NCBI GenBank assembly: GCA_029263455.1
Contig: JAJCXM010000008.1
Coordinates: 806,001-870,000, forward strand
Source: Holophagae bacterium
Lineage (GTDB): Bacteria > Acidobacteriota > Holophagae > Acanthopleuribacterales > Acanthopleuribacteraceae
Length of the DNA stretch: 64,000 nt
Reading direction: 5' to 3'
Position 1 is the stretch's first letter. The number at the start of each line of letters is the position of its first letter. Below the pieces are notes generated by a model. The model had not been told where the DNA came from and searched no databases. It saw only the letters and a program-made list of their open reading frames with translations. Below are positions 25,247-35,287 of this stretch, in pieces. The position numbers were made by a program, and so were the translations under genes.

Positions 25247-28200
25247 TCACTCGAATATTTCGAGTAAAGGTTGACCGACTGCTGGTTCTAAGTCGCCTGA
25301 CCAATTAAATGGCGGGTTGAGTCCAAAGTCGCCTTTATGTCTATAGCTAGTCAATCGGTAGAGTGGATTCTCGACTTCAAATTCGGAAAGCGGAACGGCA
25401 AGCGTCAGTACGTTGTCTCTAATCACGACTCGTGCAGCGCTATTTACTCGTGAAATGCTCCCGCGTGCCCGACTTACGATAAGTTGCCAGCCCGAAATGG
25501 GGCTGTATTCCAACGAATACCAGCGATCGGTATTTTGATATAGATCAAAAGGGAAGTTGGGGTGGGGGTCAAAGTTATTGATTTCATTGCGGTCGGCGTC
25601 AAACACGAACCCGAACTGATAATAGTTCTCGGGATCGTTTAAGGGGATCGACCCTCGGGTCACATTACTTACTACCAAATATTCGGCCGTTTCTGGTATT
25701 GGCGACGAGGGCTCGGCACAGACCACCAGCCCTAGATCAGTCATGCCGCAGGATCTGCGTTTGAATCGATCGGCAAGTCGAGTTATGTTTTTCTTAATGG
25801 CGTGAACATAATCAATTTCGACATCATAATCGGGCACGCCTACGTCACCAACTGAGTTTATGGAGCTGATGCCTACCAGAGGAAAGAACGATTGGCCTGT
25901 TATGGCTTCGGCAATGCTGCTCGGTCCTTCTTCTGGGCACATAGCTTGAATGATGTCAGGATGATCGGCGTCACTGCCGGCCCGAACATCTACGTCGAAG
26001 GAATCTGTATGAATCTGCGAGGTGGATTGGCGCCACGAATCGACCTCGATCGTGGCCATTCGGGCGTCAGTCTCGGCTTCTGGCGTACTAATAAAGACAC
26101 ACACGTCTACTTTTCCGCCGGGCGGGATTTTGCCATCTGCTGGTTGAAAGAAGAGGCTTGGGTGGTCACTGTAAACGGCAAAGTTAATTTCAACGTCGAT
26201 TCTCGGGTTCTCGATAGTGAATGTCTCGATCTTTTGCGCGTCTGGAAAGCATTGGCGGCTAAAGAACATGTGGGACAGCGCCTCTTCGTTTGGAAAATCC
26301 AAAAAAGGATCGTCAATTGGCGGACAGGGCGCACCTTCACCGAATCGCGTCAAGAAACCGTGGCTATTAAAGTGTAGAGGGCCATCAACGAAGTCGATCG
26401 GGCCAATTAAATCGCCCATTTCGTTGGTCAGTCCGGTTATGTCGCCATCGTCAACCACTAAATGATCGAGTAAAGTCTGTGTGAAGTAGCTAATCGGCTG
26501 GTCACCAAATATGCCGCGTGGACCATAGGCTGACTCGTCAGTTAGGCTGGCGCCGATGCCGGCAAAGTCAGAGAGATGGGCATCAGAATCGCTGATTAGT
26601 CGTTCGTTCAGGTCGCTAAGGATGGTCTCCGAACTACAGGTCTGTAGGATGACGCGCACCTTACAGGCAAATGACTCTTCCAAACACATCCTAGAAGCCG
26701 TCAAACCCAAAGTTAATGCTGGGGTCTGTGCACTCGTATGACACTCCATCAACATGGTCCCTGTAAAAGAGTTATCTGTGTCGATGGAATGATGAGCGGC
26801 CACGTAAATGATCAGAGTGGGTTCTTTTCCTTCCAGTCGTAGCTGGCGCATTTGCTTGTTGTACTGTTCAAATTGCTGCTTATAGATATTGGTCCCGTCA
26901 ATGAGCAGTGATTGATGATGCTCAGCCGTATATAAGTCGTAGTCAACGAAAGCTACTTGGCCAGCTGGAATTGACGATTCAAACAGTTTGAGCATGTTTG
27001 AGGCGTTGGCGTAGAAACGAGGCTCAATGCCGCCGTTAACGACAATCGCGAACGTATCCTCATTGGTCTTCTTTGAAAAATAGAATGACGATGCTTTGGT
27101 TGTATCTTTAAGGTCAACTGGTTGGACAACCTCAGGTGACCAATTGGGCGCAGTTAAAGGTGTGGTTTGTTGGTTTGCGTAGGCCGACGACTCTTTCTCC
27201 CAAATAAGCAAAGGACCCTGATCAAACCACAATGGCGAATAATTGAGACTGAGCGTGCTGTTAGTTGACCAGGAACTGATGGCGCCAGTCTGGGCACCGA
27301 CAAAATGGTAGGTAATTGGTTTGCCAAAATCGGCATTGAAGTCTTTGTCCTGTAATAAGACCCAAACAGCCTCCTGGAAAACGCGACTGTTCTGTCCATA
27401 AGCGATTTCGTCTCGAAGTGTAAATAGAGTGCCAGCTGGTATGGGCTGCATCGTGCAGACCAACAGGTCGGATTCTGCAACATCTACTGACGAAAAGGCA
27501 TCTTCTCGTTTGATGGCGTAAGAAGTAGTAGGGTCAATCAACGCAGCTTGTACATTTGTGAATGGGACCCGAATCCATGTCGACTCATAAAGGATTTCTA
27601 AGTAGAGCAAACCGGACGGTAAATCCAAGATTTCGAATCGTCCAGCTGTGTCCGATGTTGATGTGGCAATAACGTGATCTCGGCTGTGACCGCCATGAGG
27701 AAAGGGATCGAGAATGCGGATGGACAGTCCACTGACCTCGGACTCGATAGGCACAAAAGGTGTTACAAATCCAGATACGCGGTTTCCGCTTATGTCGACC
27801 GGAATTGCAAATCGAGATTGATCGATCGTTTCTCGTAAATCGAGCGTGGAAACAGGGTTGGCCCAAAGGTAGTTTGGTCCAGCCTGTGGAGGGCTTCCTC
27901 GTAGTCCCAAAACCAAAACCGGCGTACTAGAAGTTATTTCGATAAAGGCAGCATTTTCGTCGAACAGACCGTCAGCTGGACCGCCCAAAACCAATAGCGA
28001 CTTGGCCAGAGGTTCTAACGCTCTTACGCCAAAAACGGTCTTTAAAGTCTGTCCATCTTGACCTATCAGTGACACAGCCACATCGGTTTTGAGTGGTCCG
28101 CCATTAATGATCGCGATGCCGTCGAAAATCTCTGTCCATTGTCCTGATGTCAATCGCCAATGTTGGGAGAACTGGTCACTTTCCCAACTGATCGCCGGCG

Positions 28201-29191
28201 AACTCAGTCCCGAGACGGCGCGATAACGCATACCAAAAACTACATTTGGCGACGTGTTGAGTACCTCAACATGCGACAGTCCACCCACCGCTGGCCAGAT
28301 TGACTGAGGTTGGAGAGCTAAAGTCGCCTGCCCGTTGATCGAACTGGTGAACTGTCCAACAACTTGGCCACGAGCATCGTAAGCATTGAGCTGGAAGGTC
28401 CGGACGGAGTTGGTCGTGTTAACGGCCAATATTTCACTTTGGAATCCGCCATTCGGAGAAGTGATATGGGGCAACCAACGTTGCAGGCCCTCGACGGTGG
28501 GAAGCAAATCGTTCTGCCAAAGATAGCCGACTTCGGAACCAGGGGGTGTTCCCTGCAAGGCAATAAATGCGACGTCACCATCTGATTGCAATCGAAACCG
28601 CTCGCCAGCAGAACGGTCGAAGGGGCCACCTTGAGGGCCGCCGAGCACAAATAATGTCTTGGCATTGGCGGCCAGCGATTGCGAAATCATGATCTGGTTG
28701 GTTGTTTGTCCCTGGCGGTTGATCTGAGACAAGGTGACGGATGTTGGGCTAGTGCTCGTATTGACAATGGCTATCCCGTCAAAGACGTTTTGCCAATCTC
28801 CTGCAAAGAACCGGACCTCGCGATTCGAGCCTGTTGTTTGAATCGTGGCTGGACTACCTCGACCAGAGGCGACCCGGTAGTCAACTGAAAAAGTCAGATC
28901 GGCGTCGCTAGACACAATGCGCGCGTGACTAGCGCTTGATCCTAAATAGTCAGATACATTCATAAGGACGGTTTGCTGGCCAGCGACCTGTCCAGTGACT
29001 TGAGGAAGAGGCAATCCGTCAATTTGGTAGGGTTGTATCACGTAGGATCGGTCACTACCCCCGTCGTTTACGATTCTCAGTTCGGAAACAAAACCGCCAT
29101 TGGATGATGTTAAATGAACGAGCCACCGTGACTGAGCGAATAGTGGATGCACGACGAATGTGATGATCAAGGCTAGGCCGATTCTTTTCAT
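25247..29191 (-). CDS. large secreted protein: two beta modules, probable caspase-like peptidase domain, Ig-like domain
   Basis: 1314 residues from the ATG ending at 29191, which has GAGG upstream and a signal peptide (MKRIGLALIITFVVHPLFAQ). Residues about 22-230 and 235-455 are two copies of the recurring module: WLVHLTSSNGGFVSELRIVN with FDGIAIVN, and WLPHITSPNGGFQSEILAVN with FDGIAIING. A carboxypeptidase-regulatory-like beta unit follows. Around residues 705-900 the pattern FAIVVNGGIEPRFYANASN, then LIIYVAAHHS, then VILQTCSSE fits a clan CD (caspase/gingipain) fold, with candidate His near 800 and Cys near 852. An ASPM/Hydin-like Ig domain (FTIENPRIDVEIN) and an unassigned C terminus end the protein. 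The peptidase reading is by pattern only. Confidence 0.7.
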   Translation of the reverse strand: MKRIGLALIITFVVHPLFAQSRWLVHLTSSNGGFVSELRIVNDGGSDRSYVIQPYQIDGLPLPQVTGQVAGQQTVLMNVSDYLGSSASHARIVSSDADLTFSVDYRVASGRGSPATIQTTGSNREVRFFAGDWQNVFDGIAIVNTSTSPTSVTLSQINRQGQTTNQIMISQSLAANAKTLFVLGGPQGGPFDRSAGERFRLQSDGDVAFIALQGTPPGSEVGYLWQNDLLPTVEGLQRWLPHITSPNGGFQSEILAVNTTNSVRTFQLNAYDARGQVVGQFTSSINGQATLALQPQSIWPAVGGLSHVEVLNTSPNVVFGMRYRAVSGLSSPAISWESDQFSQHWRLTSGQWTEIFDGIAIINGGPLKTDVAVSLIGQDGQTLKTVFGVRALEPLAKSLLVLGGPADGLFDENAAFIEITSSTPVLVLGLRGSPPQAGPNYLWANPVSTLDLRETIDQSRFAIPVDISGNRVSGFVTPFVPIESEVSGLSIRILDPFPHGGHSRDHVIATSTSDTAGRFEILDLPSGLLYLEILYESTWIRVPFTNVQAALIDPTTSYAIKREDAFSSVDVAESDLLVCTMQPIPAGTLFTLRDEIAYGQNSRVFQEAVWVLLQDKDFNADFGKPITYHFVGAQTGAISSWSTNSTLSLNYSPLWFDQGPLLIWEKESSAYANQQTTPLTAPNWSPEVVQPVDLKDTTKASSFYFSKKTNEDTFAIVVNGGIEPRFYANASNMLKLFESSIPAGQVAFVDYDLYTAEHHQSLLIDGTNIYKQQFEQYNKQMRQLRLEGKEPTLIIYVAAHHSIDTDNSFTGTMLMECHTSAQTPALTLGLTASRMCLEESFACKVRVILQTCSSETILSDLNERLISDSDAHLSDFAGIGASLTDESAYGPRGIFGDQPISYFTQTLLDHLVVDDGDITGLTNEMGDLIGPIDFVDGPLHFNSHGFLTRFGEGAPCPPIDDPFLDFPNEEALSHMFFSRQCFPDAQKIETFTIENPRIDVEINFAVYSDHPSLFFQPADGKIPPGGKVDVCVFISTPEAETDARMATIEVDSWRQSTSQIHTDSFDVDVRAGSDADHPDIIQAMCPEEGPSSIAEAITGQSFFPLVGISSINSVGDVGVPDYDVEIDYVHAIKKNITRLADRFKRRSCGMTDLGLVVCAEPSSPIPETAEYLVVSNVTRGSIPLNDPENYYQFGFVFDADRNEINNFDPHPNFPFDLYQNTDRWYSLEYSPISGWQLIVSRARGSISRVNSAARVVIRDNVLTLAVPLSEFEVENPLYRLTSYRHKGDFGLNPPFNWSGDLEPAVGQPLLEIFE

Positions 29192-29562
29192 GATGTACCT
29201 CATCCGGATTGATAGCATATGTCTAACCTACACAGCAAAAGGAGACGGCGCCTCTGATCTCTTCTGACTTCTTCTGACTTTTTTCTAAGTGATTGTTTTT
29301 AAACCGGATAGGAGCTGCTGTCTACGCAGCAGACAGAACATTTACGGTACCTAAGAGACAAACTCCCAATAGCTCGGCTTAGCGATATTGGGCTGGGAAC
29401 ATGCAATTTGTGGGAAGTCGTTATTTTGCAAATAGCTACTTTGAGGGGTTGGCGGGTCTCATCCAGAGGGTCTATGTAACAATTTAAGACACCGTATTTT
29501 GATCTAGTTGGATCGAAGAACGCGCCCTTTATGTACCTTCAGCCTCTTGAACAAAATGCTGT
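29192..29562. other. 371-base intergenic region
   Basis: No gene is seen between two minus-strand genes. The only pattern is a short direct repeat of CTTCTGACTT near 29258-29285 in a pyrimidine-rich patch; it probably contains the promoter for the large secreted protein. Confidence 0.4.
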
Positions 29563-30360
29563 TTATGGCTGAGTCAGACCGACGATAATCGACGTCATCG
29601 ATAGCGAGCTATGGACCTGTCGATTTAGAATCTGCTTGCTGTCTTTTGATTCGATCAGAGCCAAACAATAGAGTAGGGGAATATAGTGCTCGGGCGTGGG
29701 AATAGCTAATTGAGCGTGCGGTCCCATTCGATCGTAGTTAATAAGCGTTTCGTGGTTATTGGCGAGGACATTAGTGACCATAAACTCATCGGCCTCTAAG
29801 GCCCAATCGGCGGGTGTTTGATCACGAAAACTAAATAGGCGTAGATTGTGGACCATATTGCCACTTGCAAGAACAAGCACACCCTGATGTCGTAGCGGAG
29901 CCAATTTCTTGGCAAGCTGATAGTGATAGCTACCTGGTTTGTGCGTATCGATGCTTAATTGAACCACCGGAATGTTTGCCTTTGGGTACATAGCCTTCAG
30001 GACGCTCCATGTGCCGTGGTCGAGTCCACGTTTTTCATCCAGTTGCGCTTCTACGTCCTTTAGTAAGTCGACAACATGTTGGGCAAGAGCCGGGTCGCCA
30101 GGAGCTGGATACTGTACGTCGAATAGAGCTTGGGGAAAGCCGAAGAAATCATGAATTGTAGAAGGCTTGTCGGTCGAGGTTACCCATACACCGTCGGTTT
30201 CCCAATGTGCGGAAATGCACAGGATCGACTCAGGCGTGGGAATCTGTTGTGCCAAATCTTCCCAACTAAGGTGAAACGAGTTGCGCTCAATGGCATTCAT
30301 CGGGTTGCCGTGGCCCAAGAATAAGCAGGGCATCGGTATTTTATCGGAATCAATAGTCAT
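29563..30360 (-). CDS. ygiD: DODA-type extradiol dioxygenase (YgiD family)
   Basis: 265 residues. The family is clear from PCLFLGHGNPMNAIERN, ILCISAHWETDGVWV, IHDFFGFPQALFDVQYPAPG, RGLDHGTWSVLKAMYP and VLASGNMVHNLRLF. In YgiD-type enzymes the zinc or iron is bound by the His of GHGNP, SAHWE and the later His. They cleave DOPA or related catechols at the 4,5 bond. Length and motif order match Escherichia coli YgiD. It is distant from the other LigB-superfamily genes at 5.5 kb, and no pathway neighbours are visible. Confidence 0.92.
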   Translation of the reverse strand: MTIDSDKIPMPCLFLGHGNPMNAIERNSFHLSWEDLAQQIPTPESILCISAHWETDGVWVTSTDKPSTIHDFFGFPQALFDVQYPAPGDPALAQHVVDLLKDVEAQLDEKRGLDHGTWSVLKAMYPKANIPVVQLSIDTHKPGSYHYQLAKKLAPLRHQGVLVLASGNMVHNLRLFSFRDQTPADWALEADEFMVTNVLANNHETLINYDRMGPHAQLAIPTPEHYIPLLYCLALIESKDSKQILNRQVHSSLSMTSIIVGLTQP

Positions 30361-30514
30361 CTTGGCAGCCTGTTTGGGCTTGAATCTGAAAGTTAGATAA
30401 TCCTAGTCTCAATACACCATGCAACGCAAACTGAATGCGGGCCACATTATTTTAGGCAACGAATCGTGAGCGGGCTCACTTCGAAAAGACTGTTGTTAGC
30501 CATAATATATCGAC

Positions 30515-32524
30515 ATGCGCCCATTCGTTTGGTTTCAATTCAGTCTAGCTAGCCTTTGTGTCTTCGCTCAGCCCGCTATGTCCTTGTATGGTAACTATCA
30601 AACTGTTGGGATCACGATTGAGATCTCGGCGTCCGACGATCCAAACGGGAATGCGACATCCGACGTTCGCGTGCGTAACTTAGCTGGCGCTTTTGCCGAT
30701 GCTTTTATGCTGACACGGGTCTCGACGACTCGCTTCGTCGGCAGCCTGTTTGGGCTACAAGCCGGCCAAACCTACGAAGTTGAAGTCGTATTTAACGATG
30801 CGGATCTCGACCCGATCGATGGTGTTTCCTTAATCGATCAGGTTTCGACACGGGCCGAATTTGAGATGCCTAATTTCAGTCGCAGCCTTCAAGTTAGTCC
30901 AGCCGGAAGTGGCAGTGAATGTTCGGCAGCCAATCCATGTAGTTTCCAAGAGGCGTTGACTCAAGTACAGGCGGGTGAAGAGATTCTACTCACAGACGGT
31001 GTCTATTTTACGGGCGATCATGCATTGCCAAGGTCTGGTATTCCCGGTCAGCGTATCGCCATTCGTGCCGCTCCTGGAGCTGCGCCAATTTTGGATGGTG
31101 CCCACGATCTGGTCTTCTCTTGGACAGCCGCAGGTTCAGGTACGTATACAACTATACTCCCCGTGGCAGGCCCGCACTTGGTGCTGGCTAATGGTCAAAG
31201 GCTCTACCCATACCAATCTCTTGCTGATCTGGAGAATCAAATTTGGGGACTGGCCGGATTTTATGCCGCAGGAACCAACCTCACCGTCAAGTTGGATGGG
31301 GGTGCATATCCAAACCTAGCCAACATGGTTGTGGCCCAATACAATTCAGCCATCTTCGCTGGCCAAAGCTATTGGATTATTGATGGAATTGGCTTTCGAC
31401 ATTACGGCGGAGGTTCTTATGCCAAAGCTATCTACTTGGATGGCGGCTCAAATAACGTCATCCAAAACTGCGTCTTTGCCATCAATGATGCAGGCATCGG
31501 GCTCAAGCGTGAATCTCATCAGAACCTTATCCAAGACAACGAGTTTTATGACACCGTGTTTTTGTGGCCCTGGGACGCCGTCAAGGCGGGCAGTCAACTG
31601 GAAAGCGGCGGAGTGGTTGTCTATGACCCCATGAGCGGACGTGGAAATGTGATTCGCCGCAACCAATTCCATGACTTCTTTGATGGCTTTCAATCCTGTC
31701 CTGGCTCCGATAACGGGTCTTTTACCAACGAAATGGATATACACGACAACGAGGTCTATCGGGTCGGCGACGACGGACTTTCCGCCGATGGCGTGTGCAG
31801 CAATGTTCGTATCTGGAACAATAGCTTTCATGATGTGCTGGTGGGTATTTCGTTAGCGCCGATCCTCGAGGGTCCGGTCTATGCCGTCAGAAACCTTGTT
31901 TATAAAACGGGAGCAGGAGACAATAACTACACCGGTTACCCATTCAAGTTCAATGTGGGGTCTCAGCCGACTTCTGGAATGATGTATCTGTTTCACAACA
32001 CGTCAGACGCTTTCTATCCTGGTCAGCATGGTTTTGACATCAAATCACCCGGTACTTGGCAAGGCATTGTGTCGCGCAACAATATCTGGATTGGAACCGA
32101 TTATGGCTTGCGTAATAGCAATCTAAGTCAACAGCTAGATATGGACTTTGATTTACTCTGGAACGCTGGTTTGAATCACATCGTGAGATGGGGGGCTACT
32201 AATTACAACACTTTGGCTGATTTTCAACTAGGGACAGGTCAAAACACAAACGGATTGGAGTTGGACCCTGGCTTTTCTGATCGAAACAATGCTGACTATC
32301 AACTTACGGGAACGAGCTTGGCCATAGACCAAGGCGTTTTGATTCCAGGCATCAACGATCATTTCTCTGCTGGCGCACCCGATTTGGGTGCATTTGAGTT
32401 TGCTGCTATGTCCTATTCGGCTTGGCGTCTCGGATTTGGTGACATCGGGTACATGAACTCCTATGATCTTAATGGCGACGATTTCGTGGATATCCGAGAC
32501 TTTATTGTGCAATTTGGTCCCTAA
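30515..32524 (+). CDS. secreted right-handed beta-helix protein with dockerin-like C terminus
   Basis: 669 residues with a signal peptide (MRPFVWFQFSLASLCVFAQP). After an N-terminal beta domain, the core begins VSPAGSGSECSAANPCSFQEAL, typical of pectate-lyase-like and PL6-like parallel beta-helix proteins; the following rungs are rich in N, G and short hydrophobics (NNVIQNCVFAINDAGIGL, NVIRRNQFHDFFDGFQ). It may bind or cleave a polysaccharide, but catalytic residues were not identified. The last 20 residues, SYDLNGDDFVDIRDFIVQFG, form a dockerin-type EF-hand. No ribosome site precedes the ATG; CATAAT/TAATAT 8-14 bases upstream looks like a -10 element, so the mRNA may be leaderless. Confidence 0.75.
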   Translation: MRPFVWFQFSLASLCVFAQPAMSLYGNYQTVGITIEISASDDPNGNATSDVRVRNLAGAFADAFMLTRVSTTRFVGSLFGLQAGQTYEVEVVFNDADLDPIDGVSLIDQVSTRAEFEMPNFSRSLQVSPAGSGSECSAANPCSFQEALTQVQAGEEILLTDGVYFTGDHALPRSGIPGQRIAIRAAPGAAPILDGAHDLVFSWTAAGSGTYTTILPVAGPHLVLANGQRLYPYQSLADLENQIWGLAGFYAAGTNLTVKLDGGAYPNLANMVVAQYNSAIFAGQSYWIIDGIGFRHYGGGSYAKAIYLDGGSNNVIQNCVFAINDAGIGLKRESHQNLIQDNEFYDTVFLWPWDAVKAGSQLESGGVVVYDPMSGRGNVIRRNQFHDFFDGFQSCPGSDNGSFTNEMDIHDNEVYRVGDDGLSADGVCSNVRIWNNSFHDVLVGISLAPILEGPVYAVRNLVYKTGAGDNNYTGYPFKFNVGSQPTSGMMYLFHNTSDAFYPGQHGFDIKSPGTWQGIVSRNNIWIGTDYGLRNSNLSQQLDMDFDLLWNAGLNHIVRWGATNYNTLADFQLGTGQNTNGLELDPGFSDRNNADYQLTGTSLAIDQGVLIPGINDHFSAGAPDLGAFEFAAMSYSAWRLGFGDIGYMNSYDLNGDDFVDIRDFIVQFGP

Positions 32525-32671
32525 TATACGTTGTCTTTGACGATGGCGGGAAAATCGTGCCTGCGGTGCAAGCCATGATTTGACGTCCATTCTTGTGGAT
32601 ATTTGGGCTTGAGTACTTTTTTCTTCTGCGACTCAGGCGCTAGAATAATAGTGTTCCAAAAAGGAACGAGC

Positions 32672-35287
32672 ATGTTGAGACCAGGTGAATCAATAGAACA
32701 TTTCTCGGTTACTCATTCATTGGGTAGAGGAGGGATGGGTGAAGTGTACGCGGCTCGCGATACGCGCCTTGGGCGCAGTGTAGCCCTCAAAGTCATTCAC
32801 AGGAACCGCACCCAATCGCCTGATTGGAAAGCACGATTTCTTCGGGAAGCACGAATCCTTTCAAGTTTGGACCATCCCCATATTTGCCGTGTCTTTGAAT
32901 ACCTTGAGCGTGAAGAATCTGATTTATTGGTCTTAGAACTGATAAAAGGCCAATCCTTGGGTAGTCTGTGTCGAGACAATAAGCTCAAGCTCAAACAAGC
33001 TTTTGCGATAGCGAAACAGGTATCTAGTGCGTTAGCCACAGCCCATGAACGGGGCATCGTGCATAGGGACATGAAGCCCGACAATATTATGGTTAGCGAT
33101 CGCGGTTCCGTGAAAGTCTTGGATTTTGGGATCTCGCGTACTTCGGAGCAGGAGCCAGAAGCCGGTCCTAATCTAAAAGAAACGGGACCTGCTTATTGTG
33201 AGTCCATGACCATAACTGGCCAGATGATGGGAACACCAGCCTACATGAGTCCGGAGCAGGCTAATGGCGATTTCTTGACCACGGCCAGCGATATCTTCTC
33301 TTTGGGATTGATTTTCCACGAACTTTTTACGGGTGAACGCGCCTGGAAAAGCGAAGATAATTTGGCGGATCTGGTCGAAAAGCGGCAAAGGGGTGAAGTG
33401 GACGCTGTTCTAGGATTGTCCGCCGACTTAACGCAATTAATCGAGTCCATGAAGGCGAAAGATACGAGTCAGCGACCGACTGCTTCGGAGGCTCTGCGCC
33501 AACTCGAACTTATCGAATCAAAGCCAGCACGTCGCGTTCGGTACCTTCTCCGTACAGCCGCCATTGGCCTACTTAGCATCTTTGCTTTCGGTGCGGCGCT
33601 ACTAGCTTGGAAGCTAAATACGGAAGTTAAACGCGCTAACCGGGAAGCTGAAACGGCTCACGAGATCTCCTATTTCATGCGCGACATTTTTCGGTTTGCC
33701 TCACCTAACCGCAATATTGATCGTGCTATGACAGCCAAAGAAATGCTTGATATTGGATCAAAGCAAATCACTGAAACGCTGCCAAACGATCCTATTGCTC
33801 GCGCTCGATTGATGGTGAATATCGGAACGGTCTATAGATTGCTGGGTGATTACGATAGAGCCGACGAATTGCTGCGTAATGCTTTGTCTATTCATCAACG
33901 AGATCTGGGGGTTCAGGATCCTGAAACGGCCGATGTTTTGTTCCAGCTTGGTATGACGGCTAAAGCAAAGAGGTCATTCCTTGAGTCAGAGAAGTATTTT
34001 GTTGCTTATCTAGCATTTTGTGAAAGCAATCTCGCCAAGGCAGATGTGAGGACGATTAGTGCATTATCTAGTTTGGCGGATCTTAATCACGACCTGAATA
34101 GAGATGAAACCGCGATGGCCCTAGTTGAAAGAGCTGAATCAATCATTGCGATGGTTACAAGTGACGAACGAATTAGTACACGTTTTGCTGACTCACTTTG
34201 TAATTTAGCTATGGTTCGCTCTTATCACGTGAATTATGAAAAATCGATTGCATTGCTTGAGCATGCCCTGAGCATAAATAAATCGCTACCGCAGGTAGAT
34301 TTAGTGGCTAGATCAATCTATCTGAGTGAACTGGCGCGTATCCATTACGAATTGGGTCAATTTGATCGTGCCTTTGAACTCTACGATGCTTCAACTGGCT
34401 TAAAAGAAAAGACATTAGGAACACAGCACATCGAATCGCTTGTTGAACAGTTGCGTATTGCGTTGCTGTTAAAACAAGCTGGCCGTTACCAAGAAAGCAT
34501 GCAGCGCTTCAAGCACACCTTGCAACTCTTAGAAGATACAGGCCGCTTGGAATCAGAGACATACACAAAAGGGCTGATGAATCTGAGTACTACTTATCGT
34601 GCTCTGGGTACCTACGATGAAGCTGAGCGCATCCTTCTCGGCATATTAGCCAACCCCGTCAGAATGGGTCATTTGGGCAACCAAACGCATATCGTCAAAG
34701 GTAATTTGGCCAATATCTACAGTGAGAATGGTCGTCTAGAAGATGCCGAAACGATGTACGGCGAGATATGGAAAACCATTAGCGACGAACCAGCCTCCGT
34801 AGAACGAGCGTTGAACCGTAACAACTTGGCCGAGGTGTACCGCAGGACAGGACGATACAAGGAAGCTTTGGACCTTTACCAGGACGCGCTAAGTGAGACA
34901 CAAGCACTTTTGGGTGATGATCATTATTTGGCGGGTGAGATGCGACGCGGAATAGCTATTTCCCTATATCGGCTAAATGATATTCCAGCGGCTCTGGAGC
35001 ATGCCGATCGAGCGCTAGAGATTCAGGAGCAATCACTTGGTCTAAGACATGCCATGACATTAGATTGTCGGTTGCTCAAAATGGAACTTCAAATCAGCCA
35101 AGATCCTAGCCTTGAGTTCGAAGACGATTTTGCACAAATACTGCAACATTTGGACATGCTGGGTGCCGAAGTTGTCCAAGTGAATCAATCCATCGAATCA
35201 CTAGCCTCGTTGCTCTCGCAACATGGACATGATGAGCGATCTAAGCAATTGAGACAGATTGCCGCTAAAGCTGTTGCTAGTCTTTAG
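32672..35287 (+). CDS. Ser/Thr protein kinase with C-terminal TPR repeats
   Basis: 871 residues from ATG 32672, selected because AAGGA lies 7 bases upstream and the kinase domain begins at once (FSVTHSLGRGGMGEVYAARD). Lys40 in VALK, His131-Arg132-Asp133 in HRDMKPDN and Asp151-Phe-Gly are intact, so the kinase should be active; APE is present as SPEQ. A membrane helix follows near residue 290-315 (TAAIGLLSIFAFGAALLAW), then about 500 residues of TPR repeats of the kinesin-light-chain type (DYDRADELLRNALSIHQRDLG, RYQESMQRFKHTLQLL). This is the Acidobacteriota/Planctomycetota layout with kinase inside and TPRs outside. Its stop overlaps that of the next gene on the opposite strand. Confidence 0.95.
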   Translation: MLRPGESIEHFSVTHSLGRGGMGEVYAARDTRLGRSVALKVIHRNRTQSPDWKARFLREARILSSLDHPHICRVFEYLEREESDLLVLELIKGQSLGSLCRDNKLKLKQAFAIAKQVSSALATAHERGIVHRDMKPDNIMVSDRGSVKVLDFGISRTSEQEPEAGPNLKETGPAYCESMTITGQMMGTPAYMSPEQANGDFLTTASDIFSLGLIFHELFTGERAWKSEDNLADLVEKRQRGEVDAVLGLSADLTQLIESMKAKDTSQRPTASEALRQLELIESKPARRVRYLLRTAAIGLLSIFAFGAALLAWKLNTEVKRANREAETAHEISYFMRDIFRFASPNRNIDRAMTAKEMLDIGSKQITETLPNDPIARARLMVNIGTVYRLLGDYDRADELLRNALSIHQRDLGVQDPETADVLFQLGMTAKAKRSFLESEKYFVAYLAFCESNLAKADVRTISALSSLADLNHDLNRDETAMALVERAESIIAMVTSDERISTRFADSLCNLAMVRSYHVNYEKSIALLEHALSINKSLPQVDLVARSIYLSELARIHYELGQFDRAFELYDASTGLKEKTLGTQHIESLVEQLRIALLLKQAGRYQESMQRFKHTLQLLEDTGRLESETYTKGLMNLSTTYRALGTYDEAERILLGILANPVRMGHLGNQTHIVKGNLANIYSENGRLEDAETMYGEIWKTISDEPASVERALNRNNLAEVYRRTGRYKEALDLYQDALSETQALLGDDHYLAGEMRRGIAISLYRLNDIPAALEHADRALEIQEQSLGLRHAMTLDCRLLKMELQISQDPSLEFEDDFAQILQHLDMLGAEVVQVNQSIESLASLLSQHGHDERSKQLRQIAAKAVASL

